DNA from: Apricaphanius iberus
Taxonomy: Eukaryota > Chordata > Actinopteri > Cyprinodontiformes > Aphaniidae
Direction of reading: 5' to 3'
NCBI GenBank assembly: GCA_028564705.1
Contig: JAPXFQ010000068.1
Span: 62,001-126,000 of the forward strand
DNA length: 64,000 bases
Part shown: in pieces, positions 46,791-58,441 of the stretch
Layout of the letters: the number at the start of each line of letters is the position of its first letter
Position numbering within the stretch: position 1 is the stretch's first letter
Made by a program: the position numbers and the translations under genes
Notes under the pieces: model-generated
What the model was told of the DNA's origin: nothing
The model's database searches: none
What the model saw: only the letters and a program-made list of their open reading frames with translations

Positions 46791-49480
46791 CTGATACACA
46801 AAAAGACTTAATTGCCACCAGGAGGATACAAACAGAAGATGAACCACGATCTCAAACAAAGACCTTAAAAGAGATTACTCACTAGGATATTGACACACAG
46901 TCATTCACACAGAACCTACCAAAACAACATATATATTGCTTTTGGTAGGCAGACTGAAATACCTTTTCCAAACCCCAACATCAGTTCTGTATGTCAAATA
47001 AGCACACAGAAATGTGCCAGAAGCATGCTAATGGGACAGTTATCCAATATTGGTTGTTGGGGTTGTACATATATAAACCTATGTATAAATCTGACCCAAT
47101 GGAGAGTAAAAATTTAATCCACAATAATTTAGACCTATAAACAGCAGTTCTTTAGGAAAGAATAATAAAAAAAAACTGGGAATAATAACAAACAAGTGTG
47201 AATTTTCAGGCCCCCTACTTCGACTACTTTTGCACATATAGAGGGGTATTATTAAATTGATAGAGCTGGAAAAACAAATGGGTTTTGTTGATGGACACTT
47301 GTTCACTCTCAGCAATTTTCTTTATGCTTGTCATAAAAAGTGCTGTGTTAAAACATTGAAAGCATTAAAGTAAGCAAATAACTTCTGTAACTCCACAGAT
47401 ATACTGTTGCTTTCCAGATGTTTCAACGGAAATATTTTTTTGTTCAAGCTGCTCTTTTTTTTGCAAAATCCTTTTTGTCATGGAATAATCCACATTTCAA
47501 AGACTACCATTAATGACTAGCAGTTAATGGTCAACAGTACATATTATTTACAATCAAGAAATTTACATTTTTTATTTTAGAAAGTTTGAAACTGCCCACA
47601 GAAAAAAATACATGCAAATGCAAAAATCCAGAAAATCTCAAGGTCAGTTAAGATGGAGTTCTTAAAACTTTTTTGTATATTTGTCTTTTGTTTTCATTTC
47701 TGTCAACTTTTTTTGTCCTTTATATCATGGAGCAATACACAATTTATGTCATGAGAGATCCATTCTGGAGAATAAGCTTCCAAATCCCTTCTCTGGGACA
47801 ATCATCATCATCATCATCATAGCCATGATGGGGCTGTTGTTCTGCATAAGTGACTCCATTTGGCCAATTAGCCCCATCTAGGAAGTGGTCCTATTATATC
47901 CCCCTCCTCCTGATGAAACAATGTCAGACAAAGGCCTTCGCCTGCTGATACTCTACTGTGACATTCAACCACATGACTGTGCGTAAAGCAACAATACCTC
48001 ATAAAACATGTAGCAGGAATTAAAGTCGACAGTCAGTGATAGATAGCGCGGAGAGTGGGAAAGACAGTCCGAGGACTGGGTGAATTTGCCCTTGGCTGCA
48101 TGCGGTGGTTTTTACAATAACAATTAGAGTGTGTGAGATATAAAAGCTAATGATCAGGTCTGTCATATTTGCATATGCAAAGAGCAGTGGGCTGATTGCT
48201 TGCACGAAACGGTACTTAGAGATTGTAATTAGAGAAGTCTGGCGGTGATGTCGACAGCCAGAACAGTAGAGAGATTCCCTCTTAATGAGGCTTGTCATGG
48301 CACACTATGCCTCTAGTCTCTGCTCCACGATCTGACACACACACACACACACACACACTGTTTAACCGGGTCTACAGTCTGTAACCCAGTGAGAACACCT
48401 CTACCAAGGGTTGCTTACATAAAAGAGTCTCATGGTGTGAAATTCTGACAAACATGACACATGAACACTTGGTGTCAGTCCAGTTCAGGCAAACATGCAC
48501 AGACAAGCTCATACTGAGACCGAGAAGCTATCAAATGGGGTCTAATCAGGACACTTAGCCCAATTAGACAGCAGGCTAGAGTCAAACAGAACACATTTAG
48601 ATACCTAATGGGTGCTGCTAGTTTAAAAAAATATATTTTTCTATTCATAAAGAAATATGTAGAAATAAACAGTGTTCATTCACTTTGAAATGTGCTGGGT
48701 AACAAACAACTCAATTTAAAGAAATATTTAAATAAAATAAAAAATAAAAGACAGGCTTTTTAAAAGATTTTAAAGAGAGACATCCAGCAAATGTTCTGGG
48801 GGGGGGAGTCAAGCCCAGGATAGGGGGCTTCGAGGGCCTTGGCCTCTGAACATGGGGCGCCCGTCATAAGCACTGCGCAATGTGACGTCCCAGACTTTTA
48901 AGAACAAGGACAGAGTAGTGGCAGCGGCTGCTCCGAGGGAACTCAAAGCGGTTCTTAGGAATGCCAGGGGAAATAGAATGAGAATATATGAAAAGGAGTT
49001 TTAACTCATGAACAACAAAAATTCAAGGACTCAGTAAAGCGGATTACCTGCATGAACACAAACAAACAGCATCTCATATCTACAGACGATGAGGAATATG
49101 CTAATACCTTAGATTTCTCTATGAAATTTCAAACATAATTTATATGATAACATCATTTATATTTATATTATTGCTCCAACTAAAGTTAGTAGTCTTGGGT
49201 AGAAAGAAGTCTCCATGGACTAGCAATCGAGTAGTAAGTAGTGACAAAAGGAGGTGTCTATGAGCCAGGACAAAACGGCAGAAAACTAGACTCCAGGTTC
49301 ACTATGAGAGCAACGAAGTTACACTGAACAAAAATCATTTAACTTTGACAGATGCAAGGGATTTTTTTCTTTTCTGAAATCATTAACACAATCACTAATC
49401 ATATTCACAACAGATTAGAGACTTACTAATCTCCCAGTGACAGTATCTCCTGAACTAGACTCCACCAGGACTTGCAATTT
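46791..49480. other. unassigned sequence with microsatellites
   Basis: It contains (ATC)n at 47,801-47,820 and (AC)n at 48,335-48,358. A G-rich patch at 48,799-48,850 starts with nine G residues. No gene was recognised. Confidence 0.4.
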
Positions 49481-51521
49481 TTTTCCAGCTCTTTTATTGA
49501 AAAGATTCTGACAACTAGGTCAATCTGTATATCAGTTCCAAACCCACTAATAATGTCATCCCCATTTAACACCAATGTAGAGAAAATATCTGATTCAAAA
49601 AAACTAAGACAAATCTTAATGAAATCATTAACCAGTTAAGCTCCTCTTCGTGCTGCCTGGATATATTACCCCAATTTTTCTTAAAACAGTTATTCCTGTC
49701 ATTTGGTCAGATCTGTTAGATGTCTTCCCCCAGGCTTTAAAAACAGTAGTTATGTAACCCCTGCTAATGAAGAACCACCTGGACAATACGTGAATGCCGA
49801 ACTACAGGCCAATCTGTGATCTTCCTTTCATCAGTAAGATTACTGAAAAAGCTGTGCTTCAACAGTTAAATAACTTCCAAACAATGACCATCTGCTTTGA
49901 TTGAGATTATTCTCTCTAGTTTCCATGCTCACCACAGCAATGAGACTGCCGTGATCAAAGTTTTCAGTGACATCCGCATGAATGCAGACTGCGATACACC
50001 ACAATGCTGGTACTTTTAGACCTCAGGACACTGTTGTGTGTACCGTAACGCTGGGTTTTGTTCAGTGGTTAAGAAAGAGCGGGGGGAACACTCAAAAGGA
50101 CAGTGAAAAACTCACATCGACACTGGTCGATGTGCTTATTTTCATACATGAAAATAAGCAGAGTTCATACAACCCATAATTTTACTTGAGTTAGGGAGAA
50201 GAAAATTATAGTCCATATTAGTCCATGTGTCCATCGGCAGCACGCTTCTCCCATGCTCTACAGGGCATGTAGCAGGGCATCCTTGTGATATCACTAAGAG
50301 TGAACTTGGGCTTTCTTAAAGTGACCACACACTTATGGCTGTTACGATACTATTGAACCAAGTGGAGAGATGGGTCAGTTTCTCTGGTACAGTACGTTAC
50401 TGGTTTGAGTCTTACTTCAAGAACAGGAAATTCATTGTATCAAAGAAATTTCTCATCAGAAGAGACTGAAATCACATTAGGGGTCCCCCAGGGCTCCATC
50501 CTGGGGCCTCCTCTATTTACTATCCACATGCTCCGGCTAGCTCAGATTATAACGACCAACAAGGTTAATTACTATTACTTTGCAGATGACACTTAGCTTT
50601 ACAGTACAACGTCACCAGGCAACTCTGAACCCATCCAAACCCTAAATGAATGCAGAGCATGTCCCATTAATTTATCTGACTAAATAGAAACAAAATTAAA
50701 GTAATTATATTTGGAACTAAATAGGAAACATCAAGAGTTGGCACACAGCTTCAGTAAAAAGAAATAAAAACTACTTATCAGGCCTGAAATCTAGGTGTAA
50801 TAATGGACTCAGAACAAAACCTCTAAGGTCTCATAAGAGCTATGACAAGGTCAGTCTTCTATCACCTGAAAAACATTTCAAATATTAAAAAACTAATGTA
50901 GCAATGGAATCTTGAAACACTCACTCATACGTTATTTTGTCGGCTTGATTACGGCAACAGTGGTCTCACAGGTCTGCCTAAAAACACAGAACACTTTGCT
51001 TGCGCCCTACTAGAACCAGGAAAGTAGAACACATCACCCCAGTTCTGGAGTCTTTACACTGGCTCTCTGTAGCTCAAAGAATAGACTTCAAAATACTCCT
51101 GCTAGTTCATAAAGCACTGATTGGCTTTGCACCAAAATATGGTGAAGACATATTATTCTCAACAAAATATTTTAAAGTTGTCTTCAACATATTTTATACC
51201 AACCCACTTAGGCCCTCCAACTCTAGTCTACTAATCAGCCCTAGACTTAACCACAGATGGAGAGGCAGCTTTCATATTCTATTCTCCCCTTATCTGTAAC
51301 AAACAGCCAGCTTCTGAAACACAGAGCTGCTGTAAATGAAAACTAAAAACTCTTTTTGGAGCTGCCTTTGAGTTAGTTATTAATTTATGTATTTTATGTG
51401 TTGTCTCTTTTCATGCTTTATTGCTGTTTTTCATGTCTTTTGCGTATCATGTTTGTAAATTATGCATAATCCATTTTTTATACTTTCTCTAATTTGTAAG
51501 CTGTGCTTTTCATTGGTTAAT
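49480..51521 (+). pseudogene. degenerate L2-like LINE reverse transcriptase
   Basis: Recognisable blocks in order are a disrupted 'N.RPI..LPFISK..EK' region (about 49,790-49,860), then TLGVPQGSILGPPLFTIHML (50,480-50,535), the RT PQG motif, then NKVNYYYFADDT (about 50,560-50,595) with the two catalytic Asp, then VEHITPVLESLHWLSVAQRI then DFKILLLVHKALIGFAPKY (51,020-51,140), the post-RT block. Many stops and frameshifts separate them. The element appears to be cut at its 3' side by the Tc1 insertion at 51,522. Confidence 0.8.
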
Positions 51522-51712
51522 TACAGTGCTCAGCATAAATGAGTACACCCCACTACATTTGTCATAAAACCTTTAGTTTCCTTGCAGAACCAACATTTTC
51601 TATGAGATACTATACTACAAAATACTCTCAAAAATGTGGGCCATTGATTGCAAACAATATTTGTTAATCTGCACACAAATAAAAGTGATTTTACTAACAA
51701 ATTAATTCAATT

Positions 51713-51765
51713 AAGGTTAATTACTATTACAATGCAGATGACACCCCAATTATAGTCTTAGGAAA
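51713..51765 (+). mobile_element. LINE fragment encoding the RT active-site motif, inside Tc1 5' region
   Basis: AAGGTTAATTACTATTAC followed by GCAGATGACACC reads NYYYNADDTP, the LINE YADD region. It matches the neighbouring LINE at 50,561-50,593 at 30 of 33 positions. It is about 50 bp long and ends abruptly. Confidence 0.55.
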
Positions 51766-51889
51766 AAAGCCACACTTAAGACTAGAAAATTCTAATTAAC
51801 AGGCATTCACTAACAGGTCAGTCTAATGATTCATTTAAGAGGTGTCCAGCAGACAGGTGACTATAAAAGGGCATTACTTCAAGAAAAGC

Positions 51890-53520
51890 CCTTCCAATTG
51901 CATGCTGTCAATGGCTCCCCATGGAAGAGAAATGTCACAAAATCTGAGAAAGGAAATAATTTCTATATACAAAAATGGTGAGGGCTACAAGAAGATTAGA
52001 AAAGCTTTATATACCAGTCAAAATATTGTAGTAAAGTGATCAAAAAATTTGAGAAAGATGGAAGTGCAACCATCTTACAAGGCCGTCCAGGCTGTCCACA
52101 GAAGTTAACATCTCGACCGGAGCGTCTTCTTATAAGGGTTTAAGAAAATCTCCATGCAAGTTCACTGCAGTTAGCCAAAGCAGTAGAAAGCCAAATTGGA
52201 TTGATTGTATCCTGTGACAACATATGGCACACACTGCAGAGGAATGGCATGCATGGGTATTGTCCATTAAGGAAGCCTCTCCTAAAGCCCATGCACAAAA
52301 AAAACACGCCTAGAAATTGCTAGGGCCCATGCTGAAAAAGATGAAGACTACTGGGACTCTATACTCTGGAGTGATGAGACAAAGGTTTTTTGGAACTAAT
52401 GGTTTAAAAACTGTATGGCTGTAAAGGTGAGGATTTCAAAGAAAAATACATGGTGCCAACAGCGAGACATGGTGGTGGCAGTGTCCTTATGCGGGGCTGC
52501 ATGAGTGCTGCCGTTGTTGGGGAGCTACATTTCATTGATGGTATCATGAACTCATCAATGTACTGCTCTACAGCCTACTGAAGGATAAGATGCTGCCATC
52601 ACTCCGTGCACTTGGTCCTTGTGCACTTTTCCAATGTGACAATGATCCAAAACACAAAACAAAAGCTACTGTTGCATTTCTGAAGAAGAACAGGGTGAAG
52701 GTGATTGAATTACCAAGTATGTCTCCTGATCTGAACTCAAATGAACACCTGTTCAGGTCCAGCAGGTTAGACTACTGTAACGGCCTGCTCACTAGCCTCT
52801 CTAAATGAGCTGTTAGACAGCTGCAGTACATCCAGAACGCTGCTATTCGAGTCCTGACAAGAACCAGGAAATACGACCATATTAGTCCAGTGCTCCGGTC
52901 TCTGCACTGGCTTCCTGTCGCTCAGAGAGTAGAATTTAAAACAGCTCTGTCTTTTCATGGTTTGGCACCAAAGTACATCTCTGACATGTTACAGACATAT
53001 GAACCATCTCGGGCCCTGAGAACTTCAGGGAGGGGTGTCCTGGTGGTTCCAAGAGTCAACAAATAAACACGGTGAGGCTGCATTTCAGTTTCAGGCAGCT
53101 AAAATCTGGAACAGTCTTCATGAGGATGTGAGACAAGCCTCACCTCTAACAATGTTTAAATCCAGGCTGAAAACAGTTATTTTTACCCGTGCATCTGATA
53201 ATTGAAATTATTTTAACTGCACTCTTGCTTTTTATTGTAATTAATTATTTTTTAAGTTGATGTTTTTTTTTGTTTGTTTTTTCCTGTTTATCTGTTTTCT
53301 TAATTTATGCAACTGTGAAGCATTTTGAATTGCCTTGTGTATGAATTGTGCTCTACAAAAAAACTTGCCTTGCCTTGGGGAATTCTGAAGTCCATCCAGC
53401 ATCCAGGTTCTAAGAGAGGTTATTCTTGAAGAATGGAAAAAAGATAGATGTTGCAGTATCGCCAACTTGTTCACTTCATGCCTAGAAAACTTGGTGCTGT
53501 CCTTAAAAATCTCTGTGCTC
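51890..53520 (+). pseudogene. Tc1-like transposase, frame-broken and interrupted
   Basis: N-terminal HTH: MSQNLRKEIISIYKNGEGYK. Hinge: LQGRPGCPQKLTSR. First catalytic region in broken frames: LWSDETKVF (about 52,367-52,392). Then a GGGSVLMRGCMSAAVVGELH block. The second Asp and 'DLN..E' region reads LFQCDNDPKHKTKATVAFLK and ELPSMSPDLNSNEHLF (52,630-52,755). The frame is then interrupted by LINE sequence (about 52,755-53,380). The C-terminus resumes with LWGILKSIQHPGSK-like codons. DDE residues are identifiable, but stops and frameshifts make it inactive. Confidence 0.85.
52755..53380 (+). mobile_element. L2-like LINE 3' fragment inserted in the Tc1 transposase
   Basis: It reads SSRLDYCNGLLTSLSK then, after a stop, LQYIQNAAIRVLTRTRKYDH then ISPVLRSLHWLPVAQRVEFK, then RTSGRGVLVVPRVN, and the tail ending GAATTGCCTTGTGTATGAAT then TTGCCTTGCCTT. 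It belongs to the same family as 3,485-3,840. It lacks everything upstream of the post-RT domain. Confidence 0.8.
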
Positions 53521-53784
53521 ATACAAAATACTAGATGTAGTAGTTTTTGTTGTGGGGTGTATTCATTTTTGCTTCTAGCAATTTGAGAAAAACTGAAGAT
53601 TTTGTGATCTAAATTAAATTATTAACCTTAATTTCATGTTATGGAGTTAAATAAGTGTTCAATAAAACTCAGCCATGTGAAAAGTTTGGAAATTGTTTTT
53701 TTTTTTTGAGCTACCGATTAAATTTCATACTTTTTAATGGGGGTGTACTCATATATGCTGAGCACTGTATGTTTTAGACCTGTG

Positions 53785-55400
53785 GCTCTGACAACCATTG
53801 TTATGGAATGTTTTGAGAAAATGATGGCAAACCGGGTTAAGTCATCATCTTTAGCGCCATTGCAGTTTCCATACAAGTAAGGTCTTTATACCAACTGATG
53901 CTGTTGTTAAGTCTAATTTAATTGGTGAACCCTTGGATAATTTAGATTGATATGCACAAGCCTTTTTACTTGGCCTTTATTTTATTTCAGCTTTGGATGC
54001 AGTCTGTCCTCACATACTTGTACAAAAACTAGTTACAAAAACATTTTTCCATTCCCTGGTCAAATGGTTTTTATCCATCCATCCATCCATCTTCTTAACC
54101 GCTTATCCAATTCAGGGTCACGGGGCAGCTGGAGCCTATCCCAGCAATTATCAGGCGTTAGGCAGGGTACACCCTGAACAGGACGCCAGTCTGTTGCAGG
54201 GCCAACACAGAGAGACAGACAACCATTCACACTCACATTCATTCCTACGGACAATTTAGAATGATCAATTCACCTATCATGCATGTTTTTGGACTGTGGG
54301 AGGAAGCCGGAGTACCCGGAGAGAACCCACGCATGCACGGGGAGAACATGCAAACTCCATGCAGAAAGACCCTGGACCGGGATACGAACCCACGACCTTC
54401 TTGCTGCAAGGCAACAGCGCTAACCACTGCGCCACCGTGCAGCCCTGGTTTTTATCCTTTTTAACAAATAGCTCACATCAAGTAAAGGTAAATAATGCAA
54501 TATCTGCAGACAAAAAAGAAGCAACAAACTTTCAAAATTCTCAGACAACACTTATTTTATTGTTTCTCACAGCAGTTGAAAGTCCATCTGCATATTTTGA
54601 TTAAATAGACTTGTTCCACTCTTGGTATGTGAAGCACCATCTAACTCTAAATCTTCTAAAAACCAAAGAGATGGTCTTTGATCCCAAAGTACTGATTTCA
54701 AATTATCCAGTCATCAGTGGTCACAGGTGGATTTCTTTAAAGAGGTTAATTTTTCAAGAAAACTCAGACTGGTGTAAGCACAAAAATAATTTCTTGTTTT
54801 TACAAAGCAGTGCTGGAAAGTCTAATCAGATACAGAATGGTATCTTGGTTTGACTCGCTTATTGTCAGATGTAAAGCCAAAATTGAGAAATTGGTTTGAA
54901 ACACCATGAAAATTATTGATAGCTGAGAGCATCCATCTCTGCAAAAGACCTTTGAAAGCTCTGTTCGGGCGCAGGCTAAAAACATTCTCAGGGAGCCTTC
55001 TCATGTGTTGTTTAGTAAAGTATGAGCTCCTACCATCAGATATGTGCTGTGAGGTACAAAAGCAACCGATTCAAAAACTACTTTGTTCCTTTAGCTTTCT
55101 CCTCTGAACAAGCACAGATGACACTGGAGGAGTGAATGAAGTGAATCATGGATGTGATTTCTTAAATTCTTATTTCATATTGCAAGTATGGCAGGGCAAT
55201 ATATGGAATTTAAATGAACCATTTGTTATTGTACTGTGATTGTTGGCTCAGACAAATCTCTGGTTAAATTTATTTTCATTGTCCTACTATTGTTGTATTT
55301 AATTACTATGATCACAATTGTTTCTTTTGTTGTATGAAAGGCTCTTATAATTTTATGTTTTTAGGTCCAAGACAAATTTCCCTGGGGACAATAAAATTTA
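53785..55400 (+). pseudogene. second degenerate LINE (Rex1-like tail), split by a SINE
   Basis: LTTIVMECFEKMMANRVKSS (RT motif before the catalytic loop) starts at about 53,790. A disrupted 'AF..V.PHIL..KL' block follows at about 54,000, then KWF up to 54,076. After the SINE the frame resumes as LTNSSHQVKVNNAIS, then HHLTLNLLKTKEMVFDPK, a typical LINE 'NLLKTKE...D' block. The tail CAAATTTCCCTGGGGACAAT then AAAATTTA resembles Rex1-like 3' ends. Stops occur throughout. Confidence 0.75.
54065..54457 (-). mobile_element. tRNA-headed SINE with (ATCC)n tail and 12-bp target-site duplication
   Basis: TGGTTTTTATCC at 54,065-54,076 and 54,446-54,457 brackets 54,077-54,445. On the minus strand the head carries an exact A box, TGGCGCAGTGG (complement of 54,424-54,434), and a B-box-like GGGTTCGTATCC (complement of 54,380-54,391). 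Then come CATGCGTGGGTTCTCTCCGG and the CAGGGTGTACCCTGCCTAAC region, ending with (GGAT)n. The open frames inside it are incidental. Confidence 0.9.
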
Positions 55401-56013
55401 CTTGTAATCATAATCTGGGTTATTTCGCCAGCCTATTATTTAGTAATATTTGCGCTAATCTAGTCTTGGTTTTCTTTAACACAAGAGGAGTGGTTGATAT
55501 ATTCAAACAGACTAGATCCCCCTCCCACTTAAAAAAAGGAATAATGTTAACAAGAGTAATAATAGGTGGGTTGATAAGAATAAATTTACAGCCGACGGAT
55601 TTTCCAAATCACTATGGTGTTCACTCAACCCAAGAATGCATTTCCTTACAGAGGTCGTAACAGTTAAATTAATATTAACAGGTACTCCAATAATATTAGA
55701 CTTTTTAGCAAGAAAAAAATATTACAAGTAAGGATGCAACGATACCACTTTTTTCAAAACCAATACCATACCGATACTCGGATCAGACTACTTACCGATA
55801 CCGAGTACCAATGCCGATACTTCCAATCAATTGGGAGTCAGGTTTTATTATCTTGTACGCTTGTTACAAGAAATGATGCTGAATTAGATAAAAAAAATAT
55901 ATATTAATAAAAATTACCACAAAACTTTAAAAAAAAGTTAAAAACTAATATTTTCTGTGAAATTATTACTGCATTTCCACATCGTAACTTTTGGTTAATG
56001 GTATCGGTTAACA

Positions 56014-56038
56014 TTAGCCGATACCGATAGAAGTACAT

Positions 56039-56091
<53 letters not shown>

Positions 56092-57201
56092 TGATTTGTT
56101 CAGGCGTCCAGCGTCTTTCTTCTTGAGGCTGCCCCCCCAACACACCACTGCGTACATGAGGGCGCTCGCAACTACAGACTGGTAGAAGATCTGTAGCAAC
56201 TTCTTGCAGATGTTGAAGGACGCCAGCCTTCTGAGGAAGTACAGACGGCTCTGTCCTTTCCTGTACAGGGCGTCTGTGTTGGCAGTCCAGTCCAGTTTGT
56301 CATCCAGCTGCACTCCCAGGTATTTGTAGGTGTGAACCACCTCCACACAGTCACCTTTGATGTTGACAGGCTCAAGGTGCGGCCTGATTCTCCTAAAGTC
56401 CACCACCATCTCCTTGGTCTTGGTGGCGTTTAGGAGCAGGTGGTTAAAGTCGCACCACGTGACAAAACGTTGGATCAACTCCCTGTATTCCTCCTCCTGT
56501 CCACTCCTGATACAGCCAACGATAGCTGTGTCGTCCGCGAACTTCTGCACGTGGCAGAGCTCCGAGTTGTACTGGAAGTCGGACGTGTACAGGGTGAACA
56601 GGACCGGAGAGAGCACAGTTCCCTGCGGTGCTCCAGTGTTGCTGGTAACAGTGTCGGACCTGCAGTCCCCCAGTCGAACGTACTGAGGTCTGCCGGTCAG
56701 ATAGTCTGTAATCCATGCCACCAGGTCTGATCCTACTCCCATCTCTGTCAGTTTGTGCCTGAGGAGCAGAGGCTGGATGGTGTTAAAGGCGCTCGAGAAG
56801 TCCAAAAATGTAATCCTCACAGCACCACTGCCTCTGTCCAGGTGAGAGAGAGAGCGGTGAAGCAAGAAGATGATGGCATCCTCCACTCCAACCTTCTCTC
56901 TGTAAGCGAACTGCAGAGGGTCGAGAGCGTGGTGGGTCTGTGGCCTCAGGTGATGGAGCAGCAGCCGTTCCATGGTCTTCATCACATGGGACGTCAGGGC
57001 GACCGGCCTGAAGTCGTTCAGCTCCCCAGGATGTGGTTTCTTGGGGACTGGAATGATGCAGGATGTCTTCCACAGCTGGGGGACCCTCCCCTGTCCCAGG
57101 CTCAGGTTGAAGATACGCTGTAGGGGGTGTCCCAGTTCCTGCGCACAGGTCTTCAGTAGTCTGGGGGAGACCCCATCTGGACCTGTAGCTTTGCTACCCA
57201 A
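56014..57201 (-). pseudogene. LINE reverse-transcriptase fragment, open frame, both ends missing
   Basis: The open frame of 395 codons reads GSKATGPDGVSPRLLKTCAQ at residues 2-21, then KKPHPGELNDFRPVALTS (54-71). FLDFSSAFN (132-140) carries the first catalytic Asp, GAPQGTVLSPVLF is at 190-202 and FADD (221-224) supplies the catalytic Asp pair. The post-RT CDFNHLLLNATKTKEMVVDF, CWGGSLKKKDAGRLNK and a (SIYL)n tail follow. The protein type is Rex1/L2-like. There is no stop in about 1.1 kb, so it is comparatively young. It starts at a non-ATG codon, lacks the endonuclease domain, and ends in a microsatellite where the C-terminus and 3' UTR should be. It cannot be an autonomous element. Confidence 0.85.
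56041..56090. repeat. (GATA)n microsatellite at LINE 3' junction
   Basis: About twelve GATA units directly abut the truncated LINE (next base 56,091) and the hAT interior. Confidence 0.95.
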
Positions 57202-57237
57202 TACCAGTATTGGTTTTGGTGCATCCCTAATTACAAG

Positions 57238-57839
57238 TAATAAATTATTGTTAAAACATTATTACATCTAATGTAACCTTTTACCTAATGTGATTGGTTA
57301 TTGCAGGAAGAGGTCAATTATTACATTTAAGGAAGGAATGATCCCCATAATTTGTGTTAATAGTCACAAAAGATGGCTGATAAAGGGCTCAAATTAAGTA
57401 AGTGAAATATTTTAGATTTCTTTTTTTTTTTATTGTGCTTTGACATGTAGGTTAACAAGTTTTAATGAATTAATTAAATTGAATCCTTCAGTGGTAAACA
57501 AACAAAGCTTGTTTTGAGTTAAAACATATTATGTTAAAGGAATTTATTTGTCTTTTTACTGAATTAAGAGATTAAGCAAAGAAGCTGTTTATTAGTCAGG
57601 GATGGAATACTGGAGTACTGCAATCAAACTCAAGTCTTGATTCAATGAACATTTAAGGGACTTGTGGCTTGACTGGAGCAGCACGCTGATGACCTGCACT
57701 TGGAGGGTTAAGACTTGAACTTGTACTCCAGCATGAATAAATTGCTTTTGTTTAAATTAGCATGTGGCAATTCTAATGTTAGCTAATTATATTATATTAC
57801 TGGACACATGGTAACTTCCCAGAGTCTTTGTTGTGGAGG
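57238..57839. other. unassigned AT-rich sequence
   Basis: Nothing recognised. Confidence 0.35.
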
Positions 57840-58441
57840 ACCAAAACTGACATAATTAAAAATAAAAGCAGAAATATATACATATTACTTTTCTTTTTAT
57901 TTAAAGTGACAGTGTGTAGTTTTTGCAGTACATATTTGAAAATAGCCATTAAAATATTATTTAATAATAATTACGTAAAGCACATTATTGCAAAAATATT
58001 GGCGATATTTTAAATTAAGACTTAAAAAAACAATTTTAAAATACATAGGCGCGGGTCCTCTTTTCAGGGGAAAGCCATATTAGATGACGTCTTTACTTCT
58101 ACAAGAGCCCGGACGGACAAAGCACACGGAACACGCCCTCTAAAAAAAGTTTTGCCATTGAGAAATTTTTATCTCTTTGCTAGTTCCAAGCGATGAAAGA
58201 GAGACTGATGTGCTCGTCATGTTGCTGCAAATAGATCATTCTAAGGGAATTGAGCGTTTGAAAACAGCACTAGTTGGACCTCCGTTGCTGAGTTTCTTAC
58301 TTGAAGACACAGATACCGCATTCTTGTGATAATTTAGGTATGCACTGCCCCCTAATGGCCAAAAATTACACACTGTGCCTTTAAACGTGACCAAAACTGA
58401 CATAATTAAAAATAAAAGCAAAACAATATACGTATTGCTTT
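57840..58441. repeat. roughly 52-bp direct repeats flanking a MITE
   Basis: ACCAAAACTGACATAATTAA then AAATAAAAGCA at 57,840-57,892 recurs at 58,390-58,441 with a few differences. The copies lie about 8 bp outside the MITE's left end and about 5 bp outside its right end. Confidence 0.9.
57901..58384. mobile_element. MITE with TTAA target duplication
   Basis: TTAA at 57,901-57,904 and 58,381-58,384 flanks ends AGTGACAGTGTGTAGTTTTT and (complement of the right end) AGGCACAGTGTGTAATTTTT, which match at about 17 of 20. TTAA targets are used by piggyBac and Kolobok elements. The interior (about 476 bp, with GCACTGCCCCCTAATGGCC near the right end) is non-coding. Confidence 0.75.

Larger units (their letters stand above)
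51522..53769 (+). mobile_element. Tc1-like DNA transposon, complete ends, with nested LINE
   Basis: Terminal inverted repeats of 28 bp, at 51,524-51,551 (CAGTGCTCAGCATAAATGAG then TACACCCC) and 53,740-53,767, match at 27 positions and are flanked by TA on both sides. An inner TIR-like motif, GGGGTGTATTCATTTTTGC, at about 53,553-53,572 suggests the IR/DR arrangement of Tc1 elements. The transposase is dead, and a 0.6-kb LINE fragment lies inside it. Confidence 0.9.
55721..57237. mobile_element. hAT MITE with 8-bp target-site duplication, interrupted by a LINE
   Basis: ATTACAAG at 55,721-55,728 and 57,230-57,237 flanks 55,729-57,229. The ends are inverted: TAAGGATGCAACGATACCA on the left, and the complement TAGGGATGCACCAAAACC on the right, both continuing with AAAACCAATAC. 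Removing the LINE (about 56,041-57,198) leaves about 340 bp, close in size to the hAT MITE at 28.8-29.2 kb. Confidence 0.85.

Noticed and set aside
56037..56092. (SIYL)n C-terminal peptide repeat of the LINE frame
   Set aside because: It is a translation of the GATA microsatellite and not part of the reverse transcriptase.
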